From positions 25,553,241 through 25,617,240 of the forward strand of contig JASWHV010000005.1 in NCBI GenBank assembly GCA_030760725.1: DNA of 64,000 nucleotides, read 5' to 3'. Both the position numbers and the translations under genes were made by a program. Positions 35,215 through 47,076 of the stretch are shown one piece after another (within the stretch, counting starts at the first letter, position 1; every line of letters begins with the position of its first letter). Under the pieces are notes generated by a model. That model was not told where the DNA came from. It saw only the letters and a list, made by a program, of their open reading frames with translations, and did no database searches. The stretch comes from Neostapfia colusana (taxonomy: Eukaryota > Streptophyta > Magnoliopsida > Poales > Poaceae).

Positions 35215-35471
35215 TGTGGCGGACCGGGATCCGCTCATCCAGGATCGCAGAGGGTGGTGCCGCGCGATGCGACACCCGACAGCACACGTCATAAGAACAC
35301 AATATATTACATGGGAAAAACAGCTGAAACTGTACAAACAGGTACAAACTTCAGTTACAACTATTGTTCTATTACACAGCGGAAGACTGCACTATACAAC
35401 TCACGCCCGTCTATTTAGCAAAAGTCGGTTGCCCCGCCCTAGGGCAACCCACACTAGCTGCACGTCTCAGC

Positions 35472-36674
35472 TCAGCGTGGCGTGTACGGCTCCCACTCAG
35501 CCGTGGTCCCCGACGGAGGGTAACCCTCGCCGGTGGACTCGTACTCCGAGTCCGTGGGTGGCTCCTCACCTGAAAAACACTTAAGCAGCAACCGTGAGCA
35601 CAAAGGCTCAGCAAGGCTTAACCGACTCACCTAAGCATGGAACTCTACATGAGGTATACCAAGACATAGGTTGGTAGCATTTCAGCAAAAACGACACGCC
35701 TACGAGTTCATCCTTAGTTCATCTTTTAGCAACAAGTTAACAGTTCAGGAAATCTGAAATTTAGTAAGCAGTATTTGGTGGCACACATGTAGCAATACAA
35801 TTATATCAATCAGCATCATTGAATCCACATATTTCATCCATTAGTCTACGTTACGACGCAGTGAACAAGCGGTACTCGTCACCGCGAGGGACGGCGAATC
35901 GACTCGATATACACCTGCAGGGAAAACCCAAAGAGCACGTCACGTACGCCCACCCGTGGAGCTGCACAGCACGCTCACTCGATGTCGTACGGGACAACCT
36001 TTCACCCAACAGCCCAAACGTCGAACCGGTCGCACCGAAACGAGCAGGAGGTTCCCCACACGGAGCATCTCTCTATGCCCGTTGGCAGATTTCCACCTTG
36101 CTGCCCTCAACCTACACCTATAAATCGGTGTGCTATGCCTCGACGCCCGGAGGTTTAGGCTACATCGGTTTATCGGGGCCCATATATCCGATATGCCTTC
36201 GGTACGTTCAATACTTGTTCAGCAGGGCCGCACACGGATCGGTCCTCAATCGACACGGGCAGGGCTGCGCACACAAGACTCTCTCTTGCTGCGCCCTAGC
36301 CCCTGCCTAGTCTCATTTTCATTACTAAAGTGATCTCACATCACTCAACCGAACCCGTGTGTCCCAAGCCTATCTCGCGAGTAGATTCCAACTACTCGAC
36401 TTGTACCGAAGTCCTATGAATCATTAAGCATAGCCTGTCTACTCGAGGTCTTAGACACTACCCTCACTCTTTTAGGAACCTTTGGTTATGCAAGTGGGGT
36501 TTCATTCATTCTATACCTAATGCACATACATACTTCATATGACACATGTGAACAAAGTAAAGCTTTTAACGAGGGTTAATGCAAACCGGGGCTTGACTTG
36601 TTGCTGCTGGTCAGTAGTTAGTTCCTCGTCCGGAAGAAGGAAGTCCAGCACTTCCGGAGTCTCTTCTTCAACGG
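35472..36674 (-). CDS. LTR gene, two 3' exons, R7 3' LTR copy (donor mutated)
   Basis: Exon A 36597-36674 (78 nt) and exon B 35472-35569 (98 nt). The encoded peptide is the same as in the R7 5' LTR (AVEEETPEVLDFLLPDEEL in exon A, EEPPTDSEYESTGEGYPPSG in exon B). One of the about 19 LTR differences falls on the first base of the intron: the donor is TC (CAAG|TCAAG, base 36596) where nine other copies have GC. Splicing at this site should fail in this copy. Another difference in exon B (CCG to CCA in the last Pro codon) is silent. Confidence 0.55.
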
Positions 36675-38374
36675 CTACACGTTAATGAAATACTACATGT
36701 TACTTTATATGCAAATGTGAGTTTAGAGTAAGACTTCTACTATTGGTTCTAATAACCAGCCTATAACCCTGGAACTTTGTTTAAGAATTTAAATATGAAC
36801 TGGTGTTTGTGGTTTGGTTTGGACTTAATTACATGGCTAAATGCTAAGTGGTTTTACCCCTTTTCCATCTTAATCCCTTAAGTGGGTAAACAGGACAGGG
36901 GTGATCTAGAGCTCCAATAGAGCTGAGAATTTTTGTGTGAGTTCCTTGTCACAAGAAAACTCTCTGGACCAAACATTAGCACTTTTCATGGAATGGTTTG
37001 CTCAGAATAATTCTCTTGGCAAATCAGCAAGGAAGAATTAATTCTGAGGTAATACCCCTGTTCATGCTCAACTTAACGAACTACAATTTCTATTACAGCT
37101 CATAGAGTTTGCATGGATTTTCCTAGCATTTTTGGAGTCAAGGTTTGCCCAGAATTGAATTTCCAAGTTTTGGAAATTCTCTGAAAATGTTTCTGCATTC
37201 AAATGAACACAGCACCTTCCAATTTGAATTGCTCTGACCAAATCAACTCCAAATGGTCTGAAACTTTTACAGGGGTTTACTAATGTCCTAAAGAACATTC
37301 TGGCAAAATTTGGGGATTTTTGGATGAACTAAACTCCCTCTAAAATTCTTTTGCTGAAAAGCTTTAAAGAATTTTCCAGAATTAATTAATGGGTTTCGTA
37401 CAAATTGGGTTGTATCTCTGGACAGAGCTAGGCAAGAGGAATCCAACCCAATTTGAATCACTAAATTTGGAGCTTCCTAGCCCAGGTTATGGATTTCTAA
37501 AGTTTGAGCTAATCCCTGAATTATTTTCCTACAGAAAATCCCTTCCCGCGCTAAACCAGAGGCTGACAGCGGGGCCCGCCCGTTTAAATTGAACTAACCG
37601 CGCGCTCGCGTGCGATTAACACAGGGGCTGACAGGTGGGGCCGCGCCCTTCGTCTACCTCCCGACGTCGCCGCCCCGAGCCGCCGGAGCTCCGGCGAGGT
37701 CAGCGTTCCCGGCGATCTAGCTCACCGGAGCCGACGAGACTCGCCGCCCCCACGTAATCTCGGGTGCTGAACCCGCTGGACACCATGTCGCCGCCGGCTA
37801 ACCGCCATAGCTCGCCGGCGACGAGCCCTATGCCTCTGTGCTACCTCGGCAATGTGTTCCCGCCCTTCTGACCGTTTCCTTCGTGCGCTAATCGCGTCGC
37901 CACACTCAGGGAAACCTCGGGAAACTCGGCATGAGCTCTGTTGGGCCCTAAACGGCCGGCAACCCAGACCTCACCGGCGACCCCCTCCTCCGCCATACTG
38001 TCCTAGGGTGAACTTAGGGTTCCGGCGGTGATTTCCTTCCGGTTTTCGATCGAGAAGGGTCGCCAGAACCTCTAGCTGCTCTCTCACAGCTCCGTTCGGC
38101 CTCCCACCCACTATGCTTCCCGAATTTCTGCTAAACCTAATCGGGCCCCGAAAGGAGCTACTCGTCCTAAACTGAGAAATTCTCCGCGCACAAAGGTCGA
38201 ACCTTGGAAGGGTTTGCGCGGTGGTCTTGAGGACGAGCTAGCGCTTCACTTTCCTATGGAGGTCGAAGCCGGAAGATGATCACAGCTGGGGTGGCACACG
38301 ATCGGAGCTCGGGCGACTAGGCTGCTGGTTACAGAACTCTGTGAAAATCAGTAACTCGCCGGCGGTCTCGGGCC

Positions 38375-38381
38375 TTTTATA
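38375..38381 (-). promoter_or_regulatory. TATA box of R7 3' LTR
   Basis: TATAAAA on the minus strand in GGCCTATAAAAGGCCC. Confidence 0.65.
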
Positions 38382-39172
38382 GGCCCCTGAGGCCAGTGGA
38401 GAGCGCGACACCCGCTGTGCCACCTCCTCTGCCGAAGCAGGAGCTGGCCGGCCGAGGTGGTCGGTCGCCGCCGCTGGCTGCAGCTGGCGAGCGCGCTCGG
38501 TCGAGGAGGTCGGCTGAGGAGACTTCTGTGCTAAGTCTACTGACCAGTGGGCCTCCCCTCTAACTCTTTTGTTTTTTTTTCCAATTTTCTGAATTCTGTT
38601 GTGCCAAAATATCCTCAGCTACTCACAATTTAATGTGAGACTTAGTCACCAAGCCTTTGTTTGAATTTGAATTCTCAAATTCAAACTTTGTTTGGTTAAA
38701 TTTGCTTCATATTTAAACTGAAATTCAAATTCAGTTTTGAATTCTAGCAATTTAGCTCTTGACAAGATGAGCTCCAATGGAGATGAAAATTGGTGGGTTT
38801 ACTCAGAAAAATGTGCTGAGTACAGATATGGAGCTAACTTTTGAATTTGGATGATGAAAGTTGCTGCAATTTGAATTTACACTCAAATTGGCCTCTTTTT
38901 GAAATAACCCAAAAGTGCCTCAAAAATTGTTGAATTTGCATGAGCTTTGGACTGAACCTTCCCAAGACTCTTTAAATTCTAGGGGTGAGCTCAACCTCTC
39001 ATGCTCATGTGTAGAAACCCTACATTGTGAAAGTGAAGGCTTTCCCCTCTAATCATTCTTTTGATGGAGGCCACTTGCTCTTCACAATATTTCACAATCT
39101 ACCCCCAACAAAACTGGTGTGTTGTGGGGTGCATAAAAATTTTTTGCAAGTCCCTTTTCTTGGGCTTTTACA

Positions 39173-39186
39173 TCCCTCCCCCCTTA
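39173..39186 (-). other. R7 polypurine tract
   Basis: TTAAGGGGGGAGGGA on the minus strand next to the LTR start, identical to that of R6. Confidence 0.9.
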
Positions 39187-39238
39187 AAAGAATCTCGTCC
39201 CGAGATTATAAAAGAAGAGATAGCGATGTAATAGGGAC

Positions 39239-42200
39239 TTACCCGTGTTGAGAAGCCAAGAACTCCGGGTAATTTGAGCGAAGGAACTCCTCGCTCTCCC
39301 ACGTCGCTTCCTCGGCGGTGTGGTTACTCCAGAGTATTTTGTAGAACCACAACGTTCTGCTACGCGTGGTCCTGGCTTTCTCATCAAGAATTCCCACCGG
39401 ATATTCATCATATGTTAGATCCGGCTTCAGCTCGCCGATGTCTTCGGTAGGAACAGCAGTTGTATGCTTCAAGCATTTCCGCAGTTGCGAAACATGGAAA
39501 ATATCATGGACACCAGTCAGAGATGCCGGTAGTTCCAATCGATACGCCGCTGGTCCACACTTCTCGGTGATAGCGTAGGGTCCAATGAAACGGGGAGCGA
39601 GCTTCCCCTTCACACCGAATCGGTGCACGCCCTTCATTGGAGACACGCGGAGGTACACGTGTTCCCCAACGTCAAAGTGCAACGGCCTACGCCTCTTATC
39701 AGCGTACCTCTTCTGTCGGGATTGAGCGGCCTTCAAATTGACTTGAATTGTCCGAACGCGCTCCTCGGCGTCGTTCACCACATCAACCCCGAATGTGACC
39801 CTTTCACCGGACTCGCACCAATTTAATGGGGTGCGGCATTTACGACCGTAGAGAGCTTCATAGGGTGCCATTTTAATACTCGCCTGATAACCGTTGTTTT
39901 AGAGAATTCTGCCAATGATAGGTGATCATCCCAATTCCTACCATGGTGGATGGCACACGCTCTCAACATGTCTTCCAGGACTTGATTCACCCTTTCTGCC
40001 TGGCCATCTGTCTGAGGGTGATAAGCGGAGCTCCTGATCAACTTAGTACCCAATGCAGCGTGTAGCTGCTCCCAAAAGCGAGATACAAATAATGCACCTC
40101 GATCTGAGACAATGGTCTTGGGTACCCCGTATAGGCATAGAATCTTCGCTATGTATAGCTCCGCATATTTGCCGGCATTGTAACGTGTATTCACCGGAAT
40201 GAAGTGAGCCGTCTTGGTTAACCGATCAACGATTACCCATATGGAATCATGCTTGTTGGCTGTTAGGGGTAATCCCACAATGAAATCCATGCTCACATCT
40301 TCCCATTTCCATGCCGGGATCTTCAGGGGTTGCAGCAGCCCTGATTTCTTCATGTGATCAGTTTTCACTCGTCTACACGTATCGCACTCGGATACGTACT
40401 TAGCTACCTCCCGCTTCATCCGTGTCCACCAAAATTTCTTTTTCAAATCTTGGTACATTTTGTTGCTGCCCGGATGAATGGAGTATTTGGACAAGTGAGC
40501 TTCATCGAGGATCTTTTTCCTCAACTTCATATCTCGGGGTACGACTATGCGGTCATTGAACCACAACGTCCCCTCACCATCTTTCCGGAAACATTTAATT
40601 TCTCCATTGTCTATCCGTCTCCGGAGATGTGCCATGCCTTTATCTGTTTTCTGAGCTGCAATGATGTCCTCCCTAATAGTAGGGATGAGAGCAAGGTTGT
40701 ACAGCGATCCATAAGGAACCAAGTATAAACTTGGCTCTTCCTCCTCCACCGTTGTAATGGTGAGGTGATGGACATGTGATTTCTGACTCAGCGCGTCGGC
40801 AACCACATTCGCCTTGCCGGGGTGGTAATGGATCTCAATCTCATAATCTTTGATCAGTTCTAACCACCTCCTCTGCCTCATGTTCAGCTCCTTCTGGGTG
40901 AAAATGTATTTCAAGCTCTTGTGGTCGGTGTAGAGATGCACCAAGTTCCCCAAGAGATAGTGTCTCCACATTTTCAGCGCCAACACCACGGCAGCAAGTT
41001 CAAGATCGTGAGTCGGATAGTGCTGCTCATGGTTCCGAAGTTGGCGTGAGCCATAAGCGACCACACGTCCTTCCTGCATCAACACGCAGCCGAGCCCAAT
41101 ACCGGACGCGTCACAATACACGTCGAAGGGCTTTGTTGTATCCGGCTGAGCTAACACCGGGGCTGTGGTGAGATGCTTCACCAATGTTCGGAACGCTCCT
41201 TCACACGCCGTGTTCCAAACATATTTTGTCCCTTTCTTCAGCAACTCTGTCATCGGCTTAGCGAGCTTGGAGAAACTTGGAATGAATCTCCGATAGTATC
41301 CCGCTAACCCGAGGAAGCTTCTGACTTCATGAACTGAAGTGGGAGCTTTCCATTTCAACACTTGCTCTATTTTACTTGGGTCAACCGCAATGCCTTCAGC
41401 TGAGATGATATGTCCCAAGAATGGTACTTGGCTGATCCAAAACTCGCATTTGCTGAACTTGGCGTAGAGCTTGTGGTCTCGCAATCGTTGAAGAACGATC
41501 CGTAAGTGTTCGGCATGCTCGGCTTCTGTCTTGGAGTAAACCAAGATATCGTCGATGAACACTACCACGAACTTGTCCAGCTCCGGCATGAACACCGAGT
41601 TCATGAGATACATGAAATGGGCTGGAGCATTTGTGAGACCAAAGGACATGACGAGATATTCGTATAAGCCGTATCTCGTCGAGAATGCCGTCTTCGGGAT
41701 ATCCTCCGCCCGGATCTTGATCTGGTGATATCCAGAGCGAAGGTCCATCTTTGAGAATACACTTGCCCCCACCAGTTGATCGAACAAGATGTCAATACAG
41801 GGCAGTGGGTACTTATTTTTGATGGTGACGGCGTTGAGCGGCCGGTAATCCACACACAGCCTCAGGGTCTCATCCTTCTTCTTCACGAATAGCGCCGAGC
41901 ATCCCCAAGGAGATGAACTCGGCCTAATGAAACCCTTGCTCAACAGATCATTGAGCTGTTCTTTCAGTTCCGCCAGCTCATTTGGAGCCATCTTGTATGG
42001 TCTCCGTGATATGGGCGTAGTCCCGGGTGCAAGTTCAATCTTGAACTCGACATCCCGCTCAGGTGGCATGCCCGGAAGATCATCCGGGAACACATCAGGA
42101 TACTCCCGGACTACGGGGATGTCTTCTAACTTGAGAACTTCAGCATTATTAATTGCTAAAACTTCCCGGACTGGCGTGTCTAACACCATGGAATGCGGAC

Positions 42201-43770
42201 GGTGGAATGCAGAATTTAAGTGAACCGTCCGTGTCTGAGTCTCTAGGACAGCGCCATGGTATTGCAGCCATGACATCCCTAAGATTGCATCAATCTTCTG
42301 TCCCATAAGAATTATCAAGGTGGTGGGATATAGCTTCCCACCTAAGCACAGAGGTGCCTTTGGAATCATCATATTAGCTGAAATCTTCCCTCCCGGTGAG
42401 CATATCATATAAGTGCAGTCGGTTGGGAAGACTTGCAATTGATGTTTAGCCACATAGGATGCACTTATAAAGCTGTGGGTTGCACCCGAATCAAATAATA
42501 TGACTATGGCTTGATGGTTGAGAGTAAACGTACCCGCCAGCACGTTGTCTCCCTCTGGGGCGTCCTCACTGTCGAGGTTGCGGACGCCTCCAGTCCGCTG
42601 ACCAACCTTCTTCGCCGGAGGTCGGCCTCGAGCACCGCCCTGAAACTGGGCTTGCCCGCTGCTCTGCTGCCCCTGGGGACAGTCCTTCGCAAAGTGGCCC
42701 GCCTGGCCACATGTGAAGCAGGTGAAACGGGGCGGTCCCCCGCTGATCGGCGGACGGAAACCTGGGGCGCGTTGTGGCGGTGGAAACGCCCGGGGTACCG
42801 TCTGCTGCTGCTGCTGTCTTGGTGGTGGCATCGGCGGATGGAACGGAGGTGCCTGAAAGGGACGTCCCCCGAACCGTTGCGGTCGCGCCGGTGGTTGCCA
42901 CTGCTGCCCGGATGGTGTCCGATACACCATACGGTACTTCTGGGGAGCGCCACTCCCACCGCTGCTAGGTGGAGCGCTACGCTTCCTCTGCTCAGCTGCT
43001 AACTCCCGCTGAGCGTCCTCTTGCATGATGGCGGCATTGACTAGATCGTTGAATGTGCCACGGTTCCATTGTACGAGGTGGGTCTTCATTTCGGGATGTA
43101 ACCCCCGATAGAAGTGCTCCCTCTTCTTCTCCTCCGTGGAGATGTAGTCTGACGCATACTGCGCCAGATGGTTGAAGGCACGGGAGTAGTCGTGGGCACT
43201 CCTCCCGCCCTGCTTCAGTTCCAAAAATTCTTGGAACTTCCTCTTCATTATTCCGGGAGGAATGTGATAGGCGCGGAACGCCTCCCGGAACTCTTGCCAT
43301 TCCACGGCATGGCCAGCCGGACGTGAGGCGACATAATTCGCCCACCACGCACCAGCGGCACCGTGGAGCTGCTGTGCTGCGAACAGCGTCTTCTGCCGCT
43401 CCGTACACTGGAGCAGCCCGAACTTGGACTCGATAGTCCGCAGCCAGTTGTCCGCCTCCAGTGGTTCTTCAGCTTCGGTGAACACTGGAGGGTGCGTACT
43501 CATGAAATCCGAGTACGACACTTCACGGGGCTCGCGAGGCCCTCGCTCTTGACGTCCTCCCGCCTGGGACGTATTCTGCACGATCGTGCGGAGCAGGTCG
43601 GTCTGCTCCTCACGACCTCCCACCAATGCTGCTATCACATCCGCTAGAGTAAGCGGAGGCGGCGGTGGTGGCTGCTGCTGCGGGGTGCTGTCGTAGGCCG
43701 GTGGCTGGGAGTCATCGCCTCCACCTTGGCTAGAGCCACCAACCTCGTGCGTGGTCCTAGTACGAACCAT
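39239..43770 (-). CDS. gag-pol: R7 gag-pol polyprotein (one frameshift from intact)
   Basis: Single-frame polyprotein from MVRTRTTHEVGGSS at 43770. Approximate residues: gag core 95-260; CCHC knuckle CFTCGQAGHFAKDC 351-364; protease DSGAT 428-432; RT with Asp in FSKMDLRSGYHQ (676) and FIDD (738-741); RNase H with YCDASG (887), DLELAA and YTDH (949); integrase HHCC zinc site about 1080-1125 and D35E core after MDFIVGLP; then a chromodomain end. A 1-nt deletion near 39900 (TTGTTTTAGAG on the + strand, where relatives have TTGTTGTACGAG) shifts the frame just after LAEFS, and the first frame runs into a stop at 39823-39825. The rest of integrase and the chromodomain continue from about 39871 to the TAA at 39239-39241. 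All catalytic residues I can check are present. As it stands R7 needs enzyme from another copy. Confidence 0.95.
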
Positions 43771-45601
43771 CTGCAACCATACGACATTAAACATCAGTCC
43801 CGCAACATTTTGCATGCAGTCCAATAGAACTGGGCGTAAAAACATTACGACAACCAAACATGCGAAATATCTCGTAAGTAGATAATGTAATAACTTTGCA
43901 CAAGCTACACCATTACCAGACCAAACACAAGTTAGTTTAATCCAACTTGATGAACCTCCCCTTTGGAAGCTCAATATAACTAGGTTTGGTCACTACGAGA
44001 CATTATTCTTGCGTTGTCATCACTTATAACACCCTTAGGGTACGACACCCTTTTCAATGAGTTCGACTGTCATTCTTCTGTCAGAATGACCAGTTGCTAC
44101 CTATTCCAAGTTTTTGATCTGGTTCTGGGCATTTTCATGACTCAAGTGGAATACCAAAGTTCAAGTTAACTTCAGTATCTTTCCAACGAGTACTCATTTG
44201 CCCCCAGATCAGCTTTGATTAAAAAGTTATGCTAATTCAAAGTTAGCAGAATTTCTGGAAGAATTTTAACAGCACCTCCCTTGGAAGTGGCTGTTTCCAA
44301 TCCTGATTTCCACTAAATTCTGTGCTGAAACTTCAGAAACTTTGAATTGTAAAGATGTCCAACATCTTCTACTCTTTCTAAGGATGGATTATATGACAAT
44401 TTTAGATTTTTCTACTGGGAGTTACATTCGAAAAACAGATCAGTTCAGAGGATGTTTTACTCTGCCCTGGTTCTGGACAGTTTATATTCCTCTGGGATTT
44501 CAGCCATCTCAAGGCGAGTTTCAGCTCTGGAAGTCTACAAAAAAGGTGTAGAGTACTTGAATACCTTTCCAGAACTATATAGCACACCCCTCTGGGCTGA
44601 AAGACCGGTGAGTTATGCCCTGTTGAAGATCAGCAAACGTGCTGCCCAAAACAGAGCACTCTGTTTTTCAGTCTTTTTGGAACTACACTCATCACTATCC
44701 CATTCTTACACCCAACCAGGGTCCTAAATGTGGAACCTATAGATTTTAATTCCTTGTTATCATTATTTTCATGCATATGCCTACAATATTTCGGTACTAC
44801 GTTCCTCACAAAAGAAAATCCTAACCGGATCATACCGGCATATACGTCTCAAGTGTGGCACTAAACGGTCTCTCGCACACGTTTTCTACACGGATACATA
44901 CGTGGTTAGTACCTGCAGAAGACCACACAATGATGGTGCACTCAAAGGTTGTTCATTTCAGGCAGTTCCATATTTAAAAGTAAATACAAACGCCCGTATC
45001 ATTTCCATACGGCCGTCCTTGAGCTAAGTCACGTCTCAAGGCACGTGATCGTGTTTCAACACCACACGACGGGGAACCCGAGTATGTCATGAACGGGTCG
45101 TCACGGTTGGGAATGTTATCAACCCAACAGATACCACCTACTGCCCTGCAGGGCACGCCGATGGCAAGCGCTGCGTATGTCCTCCTGGGCTATTTCCAGA
45201 CGAACACACTCTCGCGTTACTGACCACGCGATGGGGTCTCCACTTACTTGCCTAATGCACGCTAGGGATCAGCGTTTCATATGAACTCAGGAACATGAAG
45301 AGTCCAAGAGGTTCATATTGACTCTCACACCAAGCTGTGAGATCAATCCCTGAACCACGTTCCTCGGCAGGGAGAGCTAACCGAAATTGAACCGCTTTCG
45401 GTGGCGTTCCTTACCATACTTACCAGAGCGTAGGTGCGTCGTTACATAATTGAAATTCAGAATTATAACACATAGGTTAGTCTTTGCCACTTTATGTAAC
45501 TATGCTAATATAGTCCTTACTTGGGCAACTACCGAATCCTCACCGTATACCTAAGTTTTTCCCATAATGCAGTCCTTTAGTACTGTGCTATCCCCACTGC
45601 A
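43771..45601 (-). other. R7 leader with acceptor-like site before gag
   Basis: About 1.8 kb with TTGCAG directly before the gag ATG (43771-43776 on the + strand) and the hairpin cluster near the primer site. The frame upstream of the ATG is open for 68 codons and partly hydrophobic, similar in R6. No other gene is seen. Confidence 0.8.
45323..45402 (-). promoter_or_regulatory. Three-hairpin cluster in R7 leader (candidate packaging signal)
   Basis: TCTCACA/TGTGAGA (45323-45342), a CCCTGA stem partner weakened by a change in the right arm (about 45348-45372), and a perfect ACCGAAA/TTTCGGT (45380-45402). Confidence 0.58.
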
Positions 45602-45613
45602 GCTCTGATACCA
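45602..45613 (-). other. R7 primer binding site (initiator tRNA-Met)
   Basis: TGGTATCAGAGC on the minus strand, a perfect match, 3 nt inside the LTR edge. Confidence 0.95.
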
Positions 45614-45873
45614 GGCTGTGGCGGACCGGGATCCGCTCATCCAGGATCGCAGAGGGTGGTGCCGCGCGATGCGACACCCGACAGCACACGTCATAAGAAC
45701 ACAATATATTACATGGGAAAAACAGCTGAAACTGTACAAACAGGTACAAACTTCAGTTACAACTATTGTTCTATTACACAGCGGAAGACTGCACTATACA
45801 ACTCACGCCCGTCTATTTAGCAAAAGTCGGTTGCCCCGCCCTAGGGCAACCCACACTAGCTGCACGTCTCAGC

Positions 45874-47076
45874 TCAGCGCGGCGTGTACGGCTCCCACTC
45901 AGCCGTGGTCCCCGACGGAGGGTAACCCTCGCCGGTGGACTCGTACTCCGAGTCCGTGGGTGGCTCCTCACCTGAAAAACACTTAAGCAGCAACCGTGAG
46001 CACAAAGGCTCAGCAAGGCTTAACCGACTCACCTAAGCATGAAACTCTACATGAGGTATACCAAGACATAGGTTGGTAGCATTTCAGCAAAAACGACACG
46101 CCTACGAGTTCATCCTTAGTTCATCTTTTAGCAACAAGTTAACAGTTCAGGAAATCTGAAATTTAGTAAGCAGTATTTGGTGGCACACATGTAGCAATAC
46201 AATTATATCAATCAGCATCATTGAATCCACATATTTCATCCATTAGTCTACGTTACGACGCAGTGAACAAGCGGTACTCGTCACCGCGAGGGACGGCGAA
46301 TCGACTCGATATACACCTGCAGGGAAAACCCAAAGAGCACGTCACGTACGCCCACCCGTGGAGCTGCACAGCACGCTCACTCGATGTCGTACGGTACAAC
46401 CTTTCACCCAACAGCCCAAACGTCGAACCGGTTGCACCGAAACGAGCAGGAGGTTCCCCACACGGAGCATCTCTCTATGCCCGTTGGCAGATTTCCACCT
46501 TGCTGCCCTCAACCTACACCTATAAATCGGTGTGCTATGCCTCGACGCCCGGAGGTTTAGGCTACATCGGTTTATCGGGGCCCATATATCCGATATGCCT
46601 TCGGTACGTTCAATACTTGTTCAGCAGGGCCGCACACGGATCGGTCCTCAATCGACACGGGCAGGGCTGCGCACACAAGACTCTCTCTTGCTGCGCCCTA
46701 GCCCCTGCCTAGTCTCATTTTCATTACTAAAGTGATCTCACATCACTCAACCGAACCCGTGTGTCCCAAGCCTATCTCGCGAGTAGATTCCAACTACTCG
46801 ACTTGTACCGAAGTCCTATGAATCATTAAGCATAGCCTGTCTACTCGAGGTCTTAGACACTACCCTCACTCTTTTAGGAACCTTTGGTTATGCAAGTGGG
46901 GTTTCATTCATTCTATACCTAATGCACATACATACTTCATATGACACATGTGAACAAAGTAAAGCTTTTAACGAGGGTTAATGCAAACCGGGGCTTGCCT
47001 TGTTGCTGCTGGTCAGTAGTTAGTTCCTCGTCCGGAAGAAGGAAGTCCAGCACTTCCGGAGTCTCTTCTTCAACGG
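45874..47076 (-). CDS. LTR gene, two 3' exons, R7 5' LTR copy (youngest intact copy)
   Basis: Exon A 46999-47076 (78 nt) and exon B 45874-45971 (98 nt, stop TGA at 45874-45876), with GC donor and TTTTTCAG acceptor intact. Exon A reads AVEEETPEVLDFLLPDEEL followed by TTD and four Gln; exon B is EEPPTDSEYESTGEGYPPSG and ends AEWEPYTPR. The first codon is Ala (G|CC) instead of Val. Because this LTR is young, with TATA box, exons and poly(A) region together, it is the best copy in which to look for RNA. Confidence 0.65.

Larger units (their letters stand above)
35215..39172 (-). mobile_element. R7 3' LTR, 3958 bp
   Basis: Runs from 39172 (TGTAAAAGCCC) to 35215 (CCGCCACA). Its first 600 bp resemble R5, its GC-rich core (about 37560-38540) resembles R4 and R2, and its 3' half again resembles R5 and R6, so it is a mosaic. 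TATAAAA lies at 38375-38381, about 790 bp in. Confidence 0.95.

Noticed and set aside
42801..42830. CTG/CAG microsatellite
   Set aside because: It is the poly-Gln stretch of gag seen from the other strand and is shared by all gag copies.
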